Source: Marinobacter litoralis
GTDB lineage: Bacteria > Pseudomonadota > Gammaproteobacteria > Pseudomonadales > Oleiphilaceae
DNA: 64,000 nt
Direction of reading: 5' to 3'
Assembly: GCF_003336705.1 (NCBI RefSeq)
Contig: NZ_QMDL01000003.1
Location: forward strand, 186,211 to 250,210
Under the pieces are notes generated by a model, which saw only the letters and a program-made list of their open reading frames with translations, was not told where the DNA came from and searched no databases. The translations under genes were made by a program, and so were the position numbers. Positions 17,798 through 26,273 of this stretch are shown piece by piece; the stretch's first letter is position 1; the number at the start of each line of letters is the position of its first letter.

Positions 17798-19084
17798 ATG
17801 GCAACTATCATGATGCTCACCATGATCGGGCTGTTGCTTTTGGGCTTCCCGATGATGATTCCGCTGATCACTGCCGCAGTGATTGGCTTCGTAATGATGT
17901 TCGACGGTTTCGGCCAGATGGGAACGTTCATCCAGCAAATGATGGGTGGCATCCGGCCGGCATCGTTAATCGCAGTACCCATGTTTATTCTGGCAGCGGA
18001 CATTATGACCCGCGGCCAGTCAGCCGACCGCCTGATCAACATGGTGATGTCGTTTATCGGCCACGTGAAAGGTGGCCTAGCGATCAGTACCGCCACCTCC
18101 TGCACCTTGTTCGGCGCGGTATCCGGCTCCACGCAGGCAACCGTTGTCGCCGTGGGTTCTCCGCTGCGCCCTAAAATGCTGAAAGCTGGCTACTCAGACT
18201 CATTCACTTTGGCGCTGATCATCAACGCCAGTGACATCGCTTTCCTGATTCCGCCCAGTATCGGCATGATCATTTACGGCGTTATCTCGGAAACCTCCAT
18301 TGCCGAGCTCTTTATTGCCGGCATTGGCCCGGGCCTTCTGATTTTGTTTATGTTTTCAATATATTGCCTGATCTACGCCTATAAGAACGATGTACCCACC
18401 GAAGCAAAAGCCAGCTGGAAACAGCGTGCCCTGTCGGTACGGGATGCGTCTTGGCCCATGATGTTCCCGGTTATTATTGTCGGCGGCATCTATGGCGGCA
18501 TCTTCAGCCCGACGGAAGCGGCGGCGGTGTGTGTGCTATACGCCTTCCTGCTGGAATTCGTTATTTTCCGCTCACTGAAACTCAATGACGTCTACCGCAT
18601 CGCCAAATCTACCGGTCTGATCACAGCGGTGGTGTTCATTCTCGTTGCAGTAGGTAACGGTTTCTCCTGGATTATTTCCTTCGCTCAGATTCCACAAGCG
18701 ATCCTGGAATCTGTTGGCGTTAACGAAGCCGGCCCGGTGGGCGTTCTGATCGCGATTTGTATCGCGTTCTTCATTGCCTGCATGTTTGTGGACCCCATCG
18801 TGGTGATCTTGGTGCTCACACCGATTTTCGCGCCGGCGATCCAGTCCACCGGCCTTGATCCGGTTCTGGTGGGCGTTCTGATCACCTTGCAGGTGGCCAT
18901 TGGCTCTGCCACACCGCCGTTCGGTTGCGACATATTCACCGCGATTGCGATTTTCAAACGGCCGTATCTGGAAGTCATCCGTGGCACGCCGCCGTTTATC
19001 TTCATGCTGGTAGCAGCCGCTGGCCTGATCATCGCCTTCCCGCAAATTGCGCTGTTCCTGAGGGATCTGGCTTACCCACAGTAA
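17798..19084 (+). CDS. teaC: TeaC-like TRAP large membrane subunit (DctM family)
   Basis: A 428-residue, 12-helix TRAP permease of standard DctM length, with no truncation visible. Landmarks are GGIRPASLIAVPMFILAAD, the SGSTQATVVAVGS loop, the PPSIGMIIYGVISETS block and the C-terminal GSATPPFGCDIFTAIAIFKR segment. It forms the transport channel with TeaB and uses a sodium gradient in characterised TRAP systems. GAGG precedes the ATG; teaD follows after 32 bases. Confidence 0.92.
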   Translation: MATIMMLTMIGLLLLGFPMMIPLITAAVIGFVMMFDGFGQMGTFIQQMMGGIRPASLIAVPMFILAADIMTRGQSADRLINMVMSFIGHVKGGLAISTATSCTLFGAVSGSTQATVVAVGSPLRPKMLKAGYSDSFTLALIINASDIAFLIPPSIGMIIYGVISETSIAELFIAGIGPGLLILFMFSIYCLIYAYKNDVPTEAKASWKQRALSVRDASWPMMFPVIIVGGIYGGIFSPTEAAAVCVLYAFLLEFVIFRSLKLNDVYRIAKSTGLITAVVFILVAVGNGFSWIISFAQIPQAILESVGVNEAGPVGVLIAICIAFFIACMFVDPIVVILVLTPIFAPAIQSTGLDPVLVGVLITLQVAIGSATPPFGCDIFTAIAIFKRPYLEVIRGTPPFIFMLVAAAGLIIAFPQIALFLRDLAYPQ

Positions 19085-19116
19085 GCCGGATACCCGGCCA
19101 ATAACAGGAGACTGCT

Positions 19117-19560
19117 ATGTTTAATCGAATTCTGGCGGCCGTTGATGGTTCCAAAACTTCGCTGAGGGCACTGGACAAGGCGATTGAACTGCAACGGCTG
19201 TTGCCAGAGGTTGAGATTTTCATCCTCTGCGTTTACAAACATCACAGTTTATTCGAAGCCTCCTTATCCATTGGGCGGCCCGACGACATGGACATCCCGG
19301 ATAAGGTTTTGTCGGAATACGCTAAAGAAGTGGTTAACCACGCGAAGGAGTTTGCGAAAGAGCACGGTGCCACAAAAGTGCGCGGTTTCGTGAAAGCGGG
19401 CAGACCTTCCAAGGTGATTGTGAAGTTCGCCCAGGAAAAGGACGCCGACCTCATCGTGGTCGGTACCAAAGGCACCAACAGCGACAAAGACGGCATGTTT
19501 TTGGGCAGCGTTTCTCACCGGGTGGCCTCCCAAGCGAAATGCCCCGTACTGGTTGTCTGA
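19117..19560 (+). CDS. teaD: TeaD-like universal stress protein
   Basis: A 147-residue UspA-family protein placed exactly where Halomonas teaD lies. TeaD is reported to bind ATP and to modulate ectoine uptake through TeaABC. The Usp fold is clear: MFNRILAAVDGS start, DADLIVVGTKG and GSVSHRVASQAKCPVLVV. The ATP loop here is G-x2-G-x10-G-S, one residue longer between the second and third glycines than the textbook G-x2-G-x9-G(S/T), which may shift nucleotide binding. AGGAG precedes the ATG. Confidence 0.88.
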   Translation: MFNRILAAVDGSKTSLRALDKAIELQRLLPEVEIFILCVYKHHSLFEASLSIGRPDDMDIPDKVLSEYAKEVVNHAKEFAKEHGATKVRGFVKAGRPSKVIVKFAQEKDADLIVVGTKGTNSDKDGMFLGSVSHRVASQAKCPVLVV

Positions 19561-19585
19561 CGCATTTCGCGTCCTTCTGAACAAT

Positions 19586-19612
19586 CCCGACAGCAGATTT
19601 TTTGCTGTCGGG
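19586..19612 (+). terminator. Hairpin at the end of the tea operon
   Basis: A 10-bp stem, CCCGACAGCA with TGCTGTCGGG, closes a T-rich loop 25 bases after teaD. A long T tract does not follow the stem, so it may act as a transcript 3'-end stabiliser or weak terminator. Confidence 0.65.
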
Positions 19613-19613
19613 G

Positions 19614-19655
19614 TATCACGGATATCCGCAAGCTGCGTGAAATTTCACCGTGATA
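19614..19655. promoter_or_regulatory. Nested inverted repeats upstream of the alanine symporter
   Basis: Outer arms TATCACGG and CCGTGATA are perfectly complementary. Inside them lies a second perfect 12-bp palindrome, GTGAAATTTCAC (19637-19648), which shares its last base with the right arm. The block is 54-95 bases before the symporter ATG, a plausible operator position. The binding factor is unknown. Confidence 0.45.
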
Positions 19656-19708
19656 AACTGCCGCGCCTCTCGGTTAACTTTCATTCACAAATCACAAGGC
19701 GCTAGTCG

Positions 19709-21121
19709 ATGACCGCAATTGTCGATTTTCTCAACTCTATTATTTGGGGCTATGTTCTCGTTTACGGCTTGCTCGCTGTAGGCATTTTCTTCACCGTTCG
19801 CCTCGGTTTTCTTCAGTTTCGTCATTTCGGAGAAATGGTACGCGCTATCCGCGGCTCCCGTGAGAGTGACGTTCACGGTATCTCCCCTTTTCAGGCGTTG
19901 TGCACCAGTCTTGCCTCACGTGTAGGTACCGGTAACCTCGCCGGTGTAGCGGTCGCTCTTTATCTGGGCGGCGCAGGTGCCATTTTCTGGATGTGGATGG
20001 TTGCGCTGGTGGGAATGGCCACCGGCTATGCTGAAAGCACCTTGGCACAGCTTTACAAAGTTCGTGACGGCAAAGGCCAATACCGGGGTGGTCCCGCGGT
20101 GTATATCGCCAAGGGCCTGAAAGCCCCATGGGCCGCAGCCATTTTTGCGGTGTGCCTGATCATTTCCTTCGGGCTTGTGTTCAACGCCGTTCAGGCCAAC
20201 TCCATTGCCGATGCCATGCAGGGCGCCTTTGGCACCCCGAAACTGGGTGTGGGTGTGGTGATTGCCGCGTGTGCGGGCTTGGTCATTTTCGGCGGTTTGC
20301 GCAAAATCGTTCGTTTTGCGGAGTTCGTCGTGCCCTTTATGGCCGGCGCTTATGTCCTGTTGGCGCTGGTTGTCATGGCGATGAACATTACGGAAGTACC
20401 GGGCGTGCTGGCCCTGATCGTTAAAAGTGCCTTCGGCCTTGAAGAAGCGGCCGGTGGCGCTGCAGGCTCCATCACCGCCGCCATGCTCAACGGCATCAAG
20501 CGCGGCTTGTTCTCCAACGAGGCGGGTATGGGCTCGGCGCCGAACATCGCCGCCACCGCCACACCTGCGCCACATCACCCGTCTTCTCAGGGCCTGGTAC
20601 AGGCTTTCGGCGTGTTTGTAGACACCATCGTTGTGTGCACCGCCACGGCGGTCATGATCCTGCTCGCCGGCGTTCTTGAGCCAGGCTCCGGCGTGACAGG
20701 CACCCAACTGACTCAGCAGGCTATGGAAGTTCACCTTGGCGAGTTCGGCAGCTACTTCATTGCTGTAGCCATTCTGTTCTTTGCCTTCACCTCCATTGTG
20801 GCCAACTACACCTATGCTGAAAACGCGTTGGTGTACTTGAAAGGCGGCAACACATTGGGCCTGACGATTCTGCGCCTGGCCGCTTTAGGCATGGTGATTT
20901 GGGGTGGCTACGAGGCCGTTGTCACGGTATTCAATGCCGCGGATGCGTCCATGGGTCTGATGGCGGTGATCAACCTGATTGCCATTGTGCTCTTGTCCGG
21001 CACAGTGGTTAAACTGACCAAAGACTATTTGGCGCAGCGCAAAGAAGGCTTGGTCCCGCAATTCAAATCAAAAGATTATCCGGAGCTGCACGAGAAGATC
21101 GACAGCAATATCTGGCACTGA
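19709..21121 (+). CDS. Sodium:alanine/glycine symporter (AGCS family)
   Basis: A 470-residue AGCS transporter of usual length with about 11 membrane helices. Family signatures include ALCTSLASRVGTGNLAGVAVALYLGGAGAIFWMW at residues 65-98. GYAESTLAQLYK, RGLFSNEAGMGSAPNIAATA and FAFTSIVANYTYAEN follow. It imports D/L-alanine or glycine with sodium. It is a single-gene unit, bounded upstream by the tea hairpin and nested inverted repeats and downstream by a strong terminator. Confidence 0.9.
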   Translation: MTAIVDFLNSIIWGYVLVYGLLAVGIFFTVRLGFLQFRHFGEMVRAIRGSRESDVHGISPFQALCTSLASRVGTGNLAGVAVALYLGGAGAIFWMWMVALVGMATGYAESTLAQLYKVRDGKGQYRGGPAVYIAKGLKAPWAAAIFAVCLIISFGLVFNAVQANSIADAMQGAFGTPKLGVGVVIAACAGLVIFGGLRKIVRFAEFVVPFMAGAYVLLALVVMAMNITEVPGVLALIVKSAFGLEEAAGGAAGSITAAMLNGIKRGLFSNEAGMGSAPNIAATATPAPHHPSSQGLVQAFGVFVDTIVVCTATAVMILLAGVLEPGSGVTGTQLTQQAMEVHLGEFGSYFIAVAILFFAFTSIVANYTYAENALVYLKGGNTLGLTILRLAALGMVIWGGYEAVVTVFNAADASMGLMAVINLIAIVLLSGTVVKLTKDYLAQRKEGLVPQFKSKDYPELHEKIDSNIWH

Positions 21122-21130
21122 TCTGTAATG

Positions 21131-21160
21131 CCCTGCAGCTATCCGGTGATAGCTGCAGGG
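21131..21160. terminator. Bidirectional terminator between symporter and ABC operon
   Basis: A perfect 13-bp stem, CCCTGCAGCTATC with GATAGCTGCAGGG, around a CGGT loop. It lies 9 bases after the symporter stop and 22 bases beyond the 3' end of the convergent ABC permease gene. No long T run flanks it on either side. Confidence 0.7.
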
Positions 21161-21182
21161 CAACTTCTTTCCTTTCCGCGAA

Positions 21183-22040
21183 CTATTGATCTCCTCGGTT
21201 TTGACGCAACGTCAGCATCGCTAACAGCCCCGACACGGCCATCAAGAACAGCGCCACAGCATTAAGCACCGGGGTCGACCCCTCTCGCAATCGATTAAAG
21301 AGCGCTACCGTCAACGGCGTGTCGCTACCGGTCAGCATGACCGTGGTATTGAAATTCTCGAACGACATCAGAAACGCCATAGCGGCTGATCCGAAAATCG
21401 AGGGCATCAACCAAGGCAAAGTCACGGTGAACCACGCCACCAATGGCGTAGCGCCGAGATTCAGCGCCGCTTCTTCCAGTTGTGGATCAAACTTTCGCAA
21501 CCGTGCGCCAATGACCAGCGTGGCCAATGTTGTGATAAAGGTCACTTGCCCCATAACGACCAGCGTCATGCCCGGTCGAAAGATATCCAGCTCGATTCCC
21601 CACAACCGCGACACCTCGTTCGCCGTCCCGCTGTAGAACACCAGAATAGAAACCCCGAGGATCACCCCGGGAATCACCAACGGTAACAGCATCAGCAGAT
21701 ACAAAAATTCCTTGCCGCGAAACTGCAGGCGCTCAAACAACACCGCATTCACGCAACCCAATGCAACACTGCCCAGCGTCACCCAAAAAGCAATTTTGGT
21801 ACTGACCCACAAGGCACTGAGCAGGCCATCGTCATGGAACAGGCCCGTTCGCCCTTCGCTGCCATCCGCCAGATACCAATCCAGCGAAAAGCCTTGCCAG
21901 GGCAGCGAGGGAAACGGGGAATCGTTGAACGCAAAGGCGGCCGTCACCAGCAGCGGCATTGCCAGGTACACGAAAAAGGCCACCAGATAAGCCAAGTAGA
22001 GGCCATCAAACAAGCGGGAACGAGGTACGGAACGAATCAT
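21183..22040 (-). CDS. ABC transporter inner-membrane permease, PotC type (first polyamine-like system)
   Basis: A 285-residue permease with six predicted helices and the binding-protein-dependent permease loop EEAALNLGATPLVAWFTVTLPWLMPSIFG, which contacts the ATPase. It resembles PotC/PotI. It is the last gene of a four-gene unit (binding protein, ATPase, PotB-type, PotC-type), with 4 bases separating it from the PotB-type gene. The substrate may be a polyamine or related cation. Confidence 0.82.
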   Translation of the reverse strand: MIRSVPRSRLFDGLYLAYLVAFFVYLAMPLLVTAAFAFNDSPFPSLPWQGFSLDWYLADGSEGRTGLFHDDGLLSALWVSTKIAFWVTLGSVALGCVNAVLFERLQFRGKEFLYLLMLLPLVIPGVILGVSILVFYSGTANEVSRLWGIELDIFRPGMTLVVMGQVTFITTLATLVIGARLRKFDPQLEEAALNLGATPLVAWFTVTLPWLMPSIFGSAAMAFLMSFENFNTTVMLTGSDTPLTVALFNRLREGSTPVLNAVALFLMAVSGLLAMLTLRQNRGDQ

Positions 22041-22044
22041 GTGT

Positions 22045-22905
22045 TCACCCCATTACCTTGCGCAGAGACTGGCCCGACAATTTCAGCCCCAGCCACACCA
22101 TCACCGACGACAACACCAGCAACAAAACCCCTAACGCAGCGCCCTGTTCCCAATTGAAGCGGGTAATAAACTGGGTGAAGATTTGTTCGGTAAACCAGGC
22201 GCTGTCTTTGCCGCCCATCAGAACCGGGGTCAGATAACTGCCGAGCGTTAACATGAACACCACAATACAGCCCGACACAATGCCAGGCATGGCCCAAGGC
22301 ACCACAACTTCACGAAGTACAGTGGCGTGGCCGCCGCCAAGATCGTAACCCGCCTCCACCAGATTCTCGTCCATACCATCCAGCGTGGTCACCAGAGGCA
22401 CCACCATGAACAGCAAGCCGTTATAGACAAGTCCGATAATGACCGCGACATCGTTATAAAGCATTTCCACCGGGCCATCGGCCCAGCCCAGCGCCTGCAA
22501 CCAAGAACTGAACAAGCCACTTTCACGCAACAGAATCATCCAACCGTAAGTACGTACTAACTCACTGGCCCAGAAAGGAATCAGGCAGGCTAGAAACAAA
22601 ATGCCCTTGCTGCGGCCGCGGGCCATTTTGGCGATGTACCAAGCAATCGGGAAAGCCACCAGCAGGGTCAGAAATGTGGTGAACAATGACATCACGCCGG
22701 TGCGTACGAAGGTGCGCCAGTAATACGATTCTGTGAAGAAGTTCTGATATTGCTCCAACCCCCAAGCCAGCGTATCCCAGCTTTCGCGAACCTGAAACGA
22801 CACTCTGAGCATCTGTATGTGGGGCACCAGCACCAACAACACAATCCACAACAGAAAGGGGGTTAGCAGCAGCCAGAGTGAGAGACGACTCGCTGAAGAG
22901 TTCAT
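22045..22905 (-). CDS. ABC transporter inner-membrane permease, PotB type (first polyamine-like system)
   Basis: A 286-residue permease with six helices and the EAA-type loop VEAGYDLGGGHATVLREVVVPWAMPGIVSG. I start at the ATG at 22905 (MNSSASRLSLWLLL), which forms an ATGA overlap with the ATPase stop. An earlier in-frame start at 22947 would lie inside the ATPase gene. It pairs with the adjacent PotC-type subunit. Confidence 0.83.
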   Translation of the reverse strand: MNSSASRLSLWLLLTPFLLWIVLLVLVPHIQMLRVSFQVRESWDTLAWGLEQYQNFFTESYYWRTFVRTGVMSLFTTFLTLLVAFPIAWYIAKMARGRSKGILFLACLIPFWASELVRTYGWMILLRESGLFSSWLQALGWADGPVEMLYNDVAVIIGLVYNGLLFMVVPLVTTLDGMDENLVEAGYDLGGGHATVLREVVVPWAMPGIVSGCIVVFMLTLGSYLTPVLMGGKDSAWFTEQIFTQFITRFNWEQGAALGVLLLVLSSVMVWLGLKLSGQSLRKVMG

Positions 22906-23996
22906 GCCCCATCCACCCCGAACACACGAGCCAGCATCGGGTCCCAAGCCAGCTTGATCGTACTGTCGCTGGTCAAAGCTGGCGCGGAACCGTCTTGGGG
23001 TAAACGGGCATACACGGGGCTGCCACTGCTTTCCGCCTCAACCCGGCTATTCGCACCGTCGAACAGTGTTGCCTTCACACTCGCCTGCATCACCGAATAA
23101 TCGTTATTCGTCGCAGAATCCGCAAACGTCAGAGATTCGGGGCGAATATACAGCTCCGCACGCGCACCCGGCCGCAACTCATTGGAAGCCAATCGGCCCC
23201 GTACCACCTCACCGCTATCCAGCCGGATTTGGGCCAGGTTGTCTGCCAGTGAGACCACATCTCCCGCCAGCCGATTGTTATCGCCAACAAAGCCCGCAAC
23301 GAACGGAGTCGCGGGTTCCCGATAGAGCACCTCTGGTGGGGCCAGCTGATCAAAGCGGCCGTCTTTCATCACCGCCACCTGATCGGACATCACCATGGCT
23401 TCCGACTGATCATGGGTAATGTAAACGAAGGTTGTGCCGAACTGTTTCTGAAGGTGCTTGAGCTCCACCTTCATCTGTTCCCGCAGCTTAAGATCAAGGG
23501 CACCTAGCGGCTCATCCAGCAACAACAGGGTAGGCTTCAGCACCAAACAACGGGCAAGGGCCACCCGCTGGCGCTGGCCACCGGACAATTCCATCGGGTT
23601 ACGGTTTTCGAGCCCCGGTAGGCCTACCTGCTCCAGCACCTCTGCCGTCCGCTTCCGGCGTTCGGCCGCAGGCACTTTCCGCCGTTTCAAGCCATAGCCG
23701 ATGTTGTCGCCCACCGACATGGTGGGAAACAAAGCTAGATGCTGAAACACCATGTTCACCGGCCGGCGGTTGGGCGGCACATCGTTCATCCGCTCACCGC
23801 GGATATAGATATCACCCTCATTCGGTTTATCGAAGCCCGCCAGCAAGCGCAGCAGCGTGGTTTTACCACAACCGGACGGGCCGAGAATGGAGAAGAACGT
23901 GCCCGCAGGCACATCCAGTGAAATGTTATTGACCGCTGCGTGGACGCCGAAGCGCCGCACCAGCCCGTTACAGGAAAGGTCTGATTGTGTAGCCAT
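22902..23996 (-). CDS. ABC transporter ATPase, PotA/PotG type (first polyamine-like system)
   Basis: A 364-residue ATP-binding subunit. Walker A is GPSGCGKTT, the Q-loop is in VFQHLALFP, the signature is LSGGQRQRVALARC, Walker B is LLLLDEPLGALD and the H-loop is THDQSEA. The C-terminal 120 residues form the TOBE/OB regulatory domain of polyamine and molybdate-type ATPases. All catalytic motifs are intact. It lies 8 bases after the binding-protein gene and overlaps the PotB-type permease by 4 bases. Confidence 0.88.
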   Translation of the reverse strand: MATQSDLSCNGLVRRFGVHAAVNNISLDVPAGTFFSILGPSGCGKTTLLRLLAGFDKPNEGDIYIRGERMNDVPPNRRPVNMVFQHLALFPTMSVGDNIGYGLKRRKVPAAERRKRTAEVLEQVGLPGLENRNPMELSGGQRQRVALARCLVLKPTLLLLDEPLGALDLKLREQMKVELKHLQKQFGTTFVYITHDQSEAMVMSDQVAVMKDGRFDQLAPPEVLYREPATPFVAGFVGDNNRLAGDVVSLADNLAQIRLDSGEVVRGRLASNELRPGARAELYIRPESLTFADSATNNDYSVMQASVKATLFDGANSRVEAESSGSPVYARLPQDGSAPALTSDSTIKLAWDPMLARVFGVDGA

Positions 23997-24004
23997 GCAG
24001 CAGA

Positions 24005-25081
24005 TCAGTTCGCCGCTTGAACACGATCCAGCACTTGCCCTTCAGTGGCTTCCAGTCCCGGCGGCACAGGCGGGTACCACTTGATGTTGGTGATGGCTTG
24101 CTCGTCAAAGCTCGCTCGGTAGGCATCACGCAGATCCGCCTTTACAAATTCATCGGCAGCTTTCGACGCCGTGAAGTTGCCGGACGCGTTGGTAATCTTC
24201 GCGGCAATTTCTGGCTGCATCACGAAATTGATCCACTTATAGGCCGCCTCTTCGTTTTCGCTACGGCGTGGAATCGCAAAGGTATCTATCCACCCCAACG
24301 CGCCAGACTCCGGCGCAACAAATTGGATCTCCGGATTCTCGGCATTCAGTTTCCAACCGCCGGCATCCCAAGCCATGGCGGCGATCACTTCTTCGGTACG
24401 CAGCAGCGACAGCAATTGATCACCACCGGTCCAGTAGGTTTTCACGTTGGCTTTGCAATCGATCAGCTTGTCCTCCACCTTCGCCATGATCGAGGCGTAT
24501 TCATCACGGTCGTTGTAGGCGGCAAACGGGTCCATTCCCATGGCAAACGCGAAGCCCATCAGGGTCGGGCGCTTAAGGCGGTAGCTCACTTTGCCAGCGA
24601 CAGCCGGATCACACAGGTCGGTGTAATCCTTGACGGTATCCGCCACGGAGCTGTGTACGATCAAGCCACTGGTGCCCCAAACAGCCGGCACACCGTAAAA
24701 TTTGCCATTCAATGCGGTGGCTTCCTGAGTGGCTTTGACCATAGACGGTTGCAGTTGGTCGGTATTGATTCGGCTGTAATCGATGGGTTTGTACACATTG
24801 AACTGGCGCTGAACCCCAACGATCCGGTCCTGGCTCGGCTGAGCCAGATCAAAACCGGCACCGCCGGTGGCCCGCAATTTGGAAATCATGTCTTCGTTGT
24901 TCGACAGGGTAATCTTTACATCAATGCCGGTTTCTTTTTCAAACTGCGCCACTACCTCATCCGGAGCATAACCACCCCATGTGATCAGTCGGAGTTCTTC
25001 AGCTAACAAAGAGCTGGAAGCCGATACAGCCAACAGAGAGCTACACAACAGTGCCGCGTTCCGTGTTTTATTCGCTTTCAT
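24005..25081 (-). CDS. Periplasmic binding protein of the first polyamine-like ABC system
   Basis: A 358-residue extracellular solute-binding protein of the PotD/PotF cluster. A signal peptide of about 27 residues ends near LLAEE; no lipobox is seen, so it should be soluble in the periplasm. LRLITWGGYAPDEVVAQFEKETG, GFDLAQPSQDR and YGVPAVWGTSGLIV are family landmarks. It differs clearly from the second system's lipoprotein. It is the first gene of its operon, behind an inverted repeat. Confidence 0.82.
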   Translation of the reverse strand: MKANKTRNAALLCSSLLAVSASSSLLAEELRLITWGGYAPDEVVAQFEKETGIDVKITLSNNEDMISKLRATGGAGFDLAQPSQDRIVGVQRQFNVYKPIDYSRINTDQLQPSMVKATQEATALNGKFYGVPAVWGTSGLIVHSSVADTVKDYTDLCDPAVAGKVSYRLKRPTLMGFAFAMGMDPFAAYNDRDEYASIMAKVEDKLIDCKANVKTYWTGGDQLLSLLRTEEVIAAMAWDAGGWKLNAENPEIQFVAPESGALGWIDTFAIPRRSENEEAAYKWINFVMQPEIAAKITNASGNFTASKAADEFVKADLRDAYRASFDEQAITNIKWYPPVPPGLEATEGQVLDRVQAAN

Positions 25082-25121
25082 GGTCGTTCCTTCCTCTGGT
25101 TTCAGTGGCGAAGCACTTAGC

Positions 25122-25145
25122 TAACTTCTTGTTATCAGGAAGTTA
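25122..25145. promoter_or_regulatory. Inverted repeat upstream of the first ABC operon
   Basis: TAACTTC and GAAGTTA arms are perfectly complementary with a 10-base spacer, centred about 52 bases upstream of the binding-protein start. It could be an operator; no family can be assigned from sequence. Confidence 0.4.
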
Positions 25146-25181
25146 TAGACCATATATGACGGTTATGTGAAAACCGCTCAC

Positions 25182-25211
25182 GAAAAAGGGAGGCCGAAGC
25201 CTCCCTTTTTC
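25182..25211 (-). terminator. Terminator of the second polyamine (pot) operon
   Basis: Arms GAAAAAGGGAGGC and GCCTCCCTTTTTC form a 13-bp perfect stem with a CGAA loop (UUCG on the minus-strand RNA). The T run is included in the stem, giving a bidirectional terminator. It starts 21 bases past the potD stop. Confidence 0.88.
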
Positions 25212-25232
25212 AATTTCGTGCGCACTAACGTA

Positions 25233-26273
25233 TTAAAGACCGGACTTCAGTTTTTCCCAGTACTTCGCATAGATCTGCAACGCTTCGTCACCGATATCGG
25301 TCTGGAACTCTGCATTAATCAGGTCTTCAGCCGTCGGGTAACTGGCGCGATCACTGGCCACCGATTCATCCAGCAACTCACGCGCTGCGAGGTTTGGCGT
25401 GGCGTAACCGATGTCTTCACTGATCAATGCAGAGATTTCAGGCCTCAGTACAAAGCTGATGAACTGGTGTGCGGCTTCCGGGTTTTTCGCGTTTTTCGGA
25501 ATCACGAAGCTGTCCAACCAGGCGATGATGCCTTCAGCCGGGTACACATAATCCAGAGTTGGCAAAGCGTCACGGCCCATTACGGCTTCGCCGTTCCAGA
25601 TCATGCCAATGTCGGTTTCGCCTTCCAGGAAGGGCATGCGCGGAGCGTCAGAGTTAAAGGTGCGAACCGATGGCATCAGCTCGGTCAACTTCTCGTACGC
25701 TTCTTCAATATGCTCGGGGTCTGTACTGTTGCCAGAGTGGCCCAACACTCGCAAAGCAACGTGGAACACTTCCCGCATGTCGTTGGTCAGCACGATGCGA
25801 CCTTCAAAACGCTCATCCCACAGGTCAGCCCAGGCGGTCACTTCGCCTTCCACATCGGCGGTATCCACACCCAAACCGGTGGTGCCCCACAAGAACGGCA
25901 CGCTGTAGGCGTTTTCAGGATCGATATCCAGATTGACCAGCTCAGGCGACAGATTTTCGAAGCCTTCAATTTTGCTGCGGTCGATCGGCATCAGAAGGTC
26001 TTCCTGACGCATTTTGCTCACGTAGTAAGTCGATGGCACGGCCAAGTCATACGCCGCGCTGTCGTCCAGAAGTTTTAGGCGCGCGTACATGGCTTCGTTG
26101 CTGTCATAGGTGGTGTAAACCACCTGGATGCCGGTTTCCTCGGTGAAACGATCCAGTACTTCCTGCGGCATGTATTCCGACCAGTTGTACAGGTTCAACA
26201 CTTGGGTTTCTTCAGAGCTGCTGCAGCCGGTCAGTCCAACCGCCAGCATAGTGGCCAGTGCCAGTTTCTTCAT
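25233..26273 (-). CDS. potD: PotD-like spermidine/putrescine-binding lipoprotein
   Basis: A 346-residue binding protein with a lipoprotein signal (lipobox LTGC, Cys17), so it should be anchored to a membrane. LNLYNWSEYMPQEVLDRFTEETG is the classic PotD/PotF opening. YDLAVPSTYYVSKMRQEDLL, VPFLWGTTGLGVD and WLDSFVIPKNAKNPEAAHQFI also match. It is the last gene of a potABCD-ordered operon and its ATG overlaps the potC stop by 4 bases. Confidence 0.88.
   Translation of the reverse strand: MKKLALATMLAVGLTGCSSSEETQVLNLYNWSEYMPQEVLDRFTEETGIQVVYTTYDSNEAMYARLKLLDDSAAYDLAVPSTYYVSKMRQEDLLMPIDRSKIEGFENLSPELVNLDIDPENAYSVPFLWGTTGLGVDTADVEGEVTAWADLWDERFEGRIVLTNDMREVFHVALRVLGHSGNSTDPEHIEEAYEKLTELMPSVRTFNSDAPRMPFLEGETDIGMIWNGEAVMGRDALPTLDYVYPAEGIIAWLDSFVIPKNAKNPEAAHQFISFVLRPEISALISEDIGYATPNLAARELLDESVASDRASYPTAEDLINAEFQTDIGDEALQIYAKYWEKLKSGL

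Noticed and set aside
24017-25006. 329-codon open frame antisense to an ABC binding protein
   Set aside because: It lies wholly inside a well-supported gene and has no ribosome site or recognisable domain.
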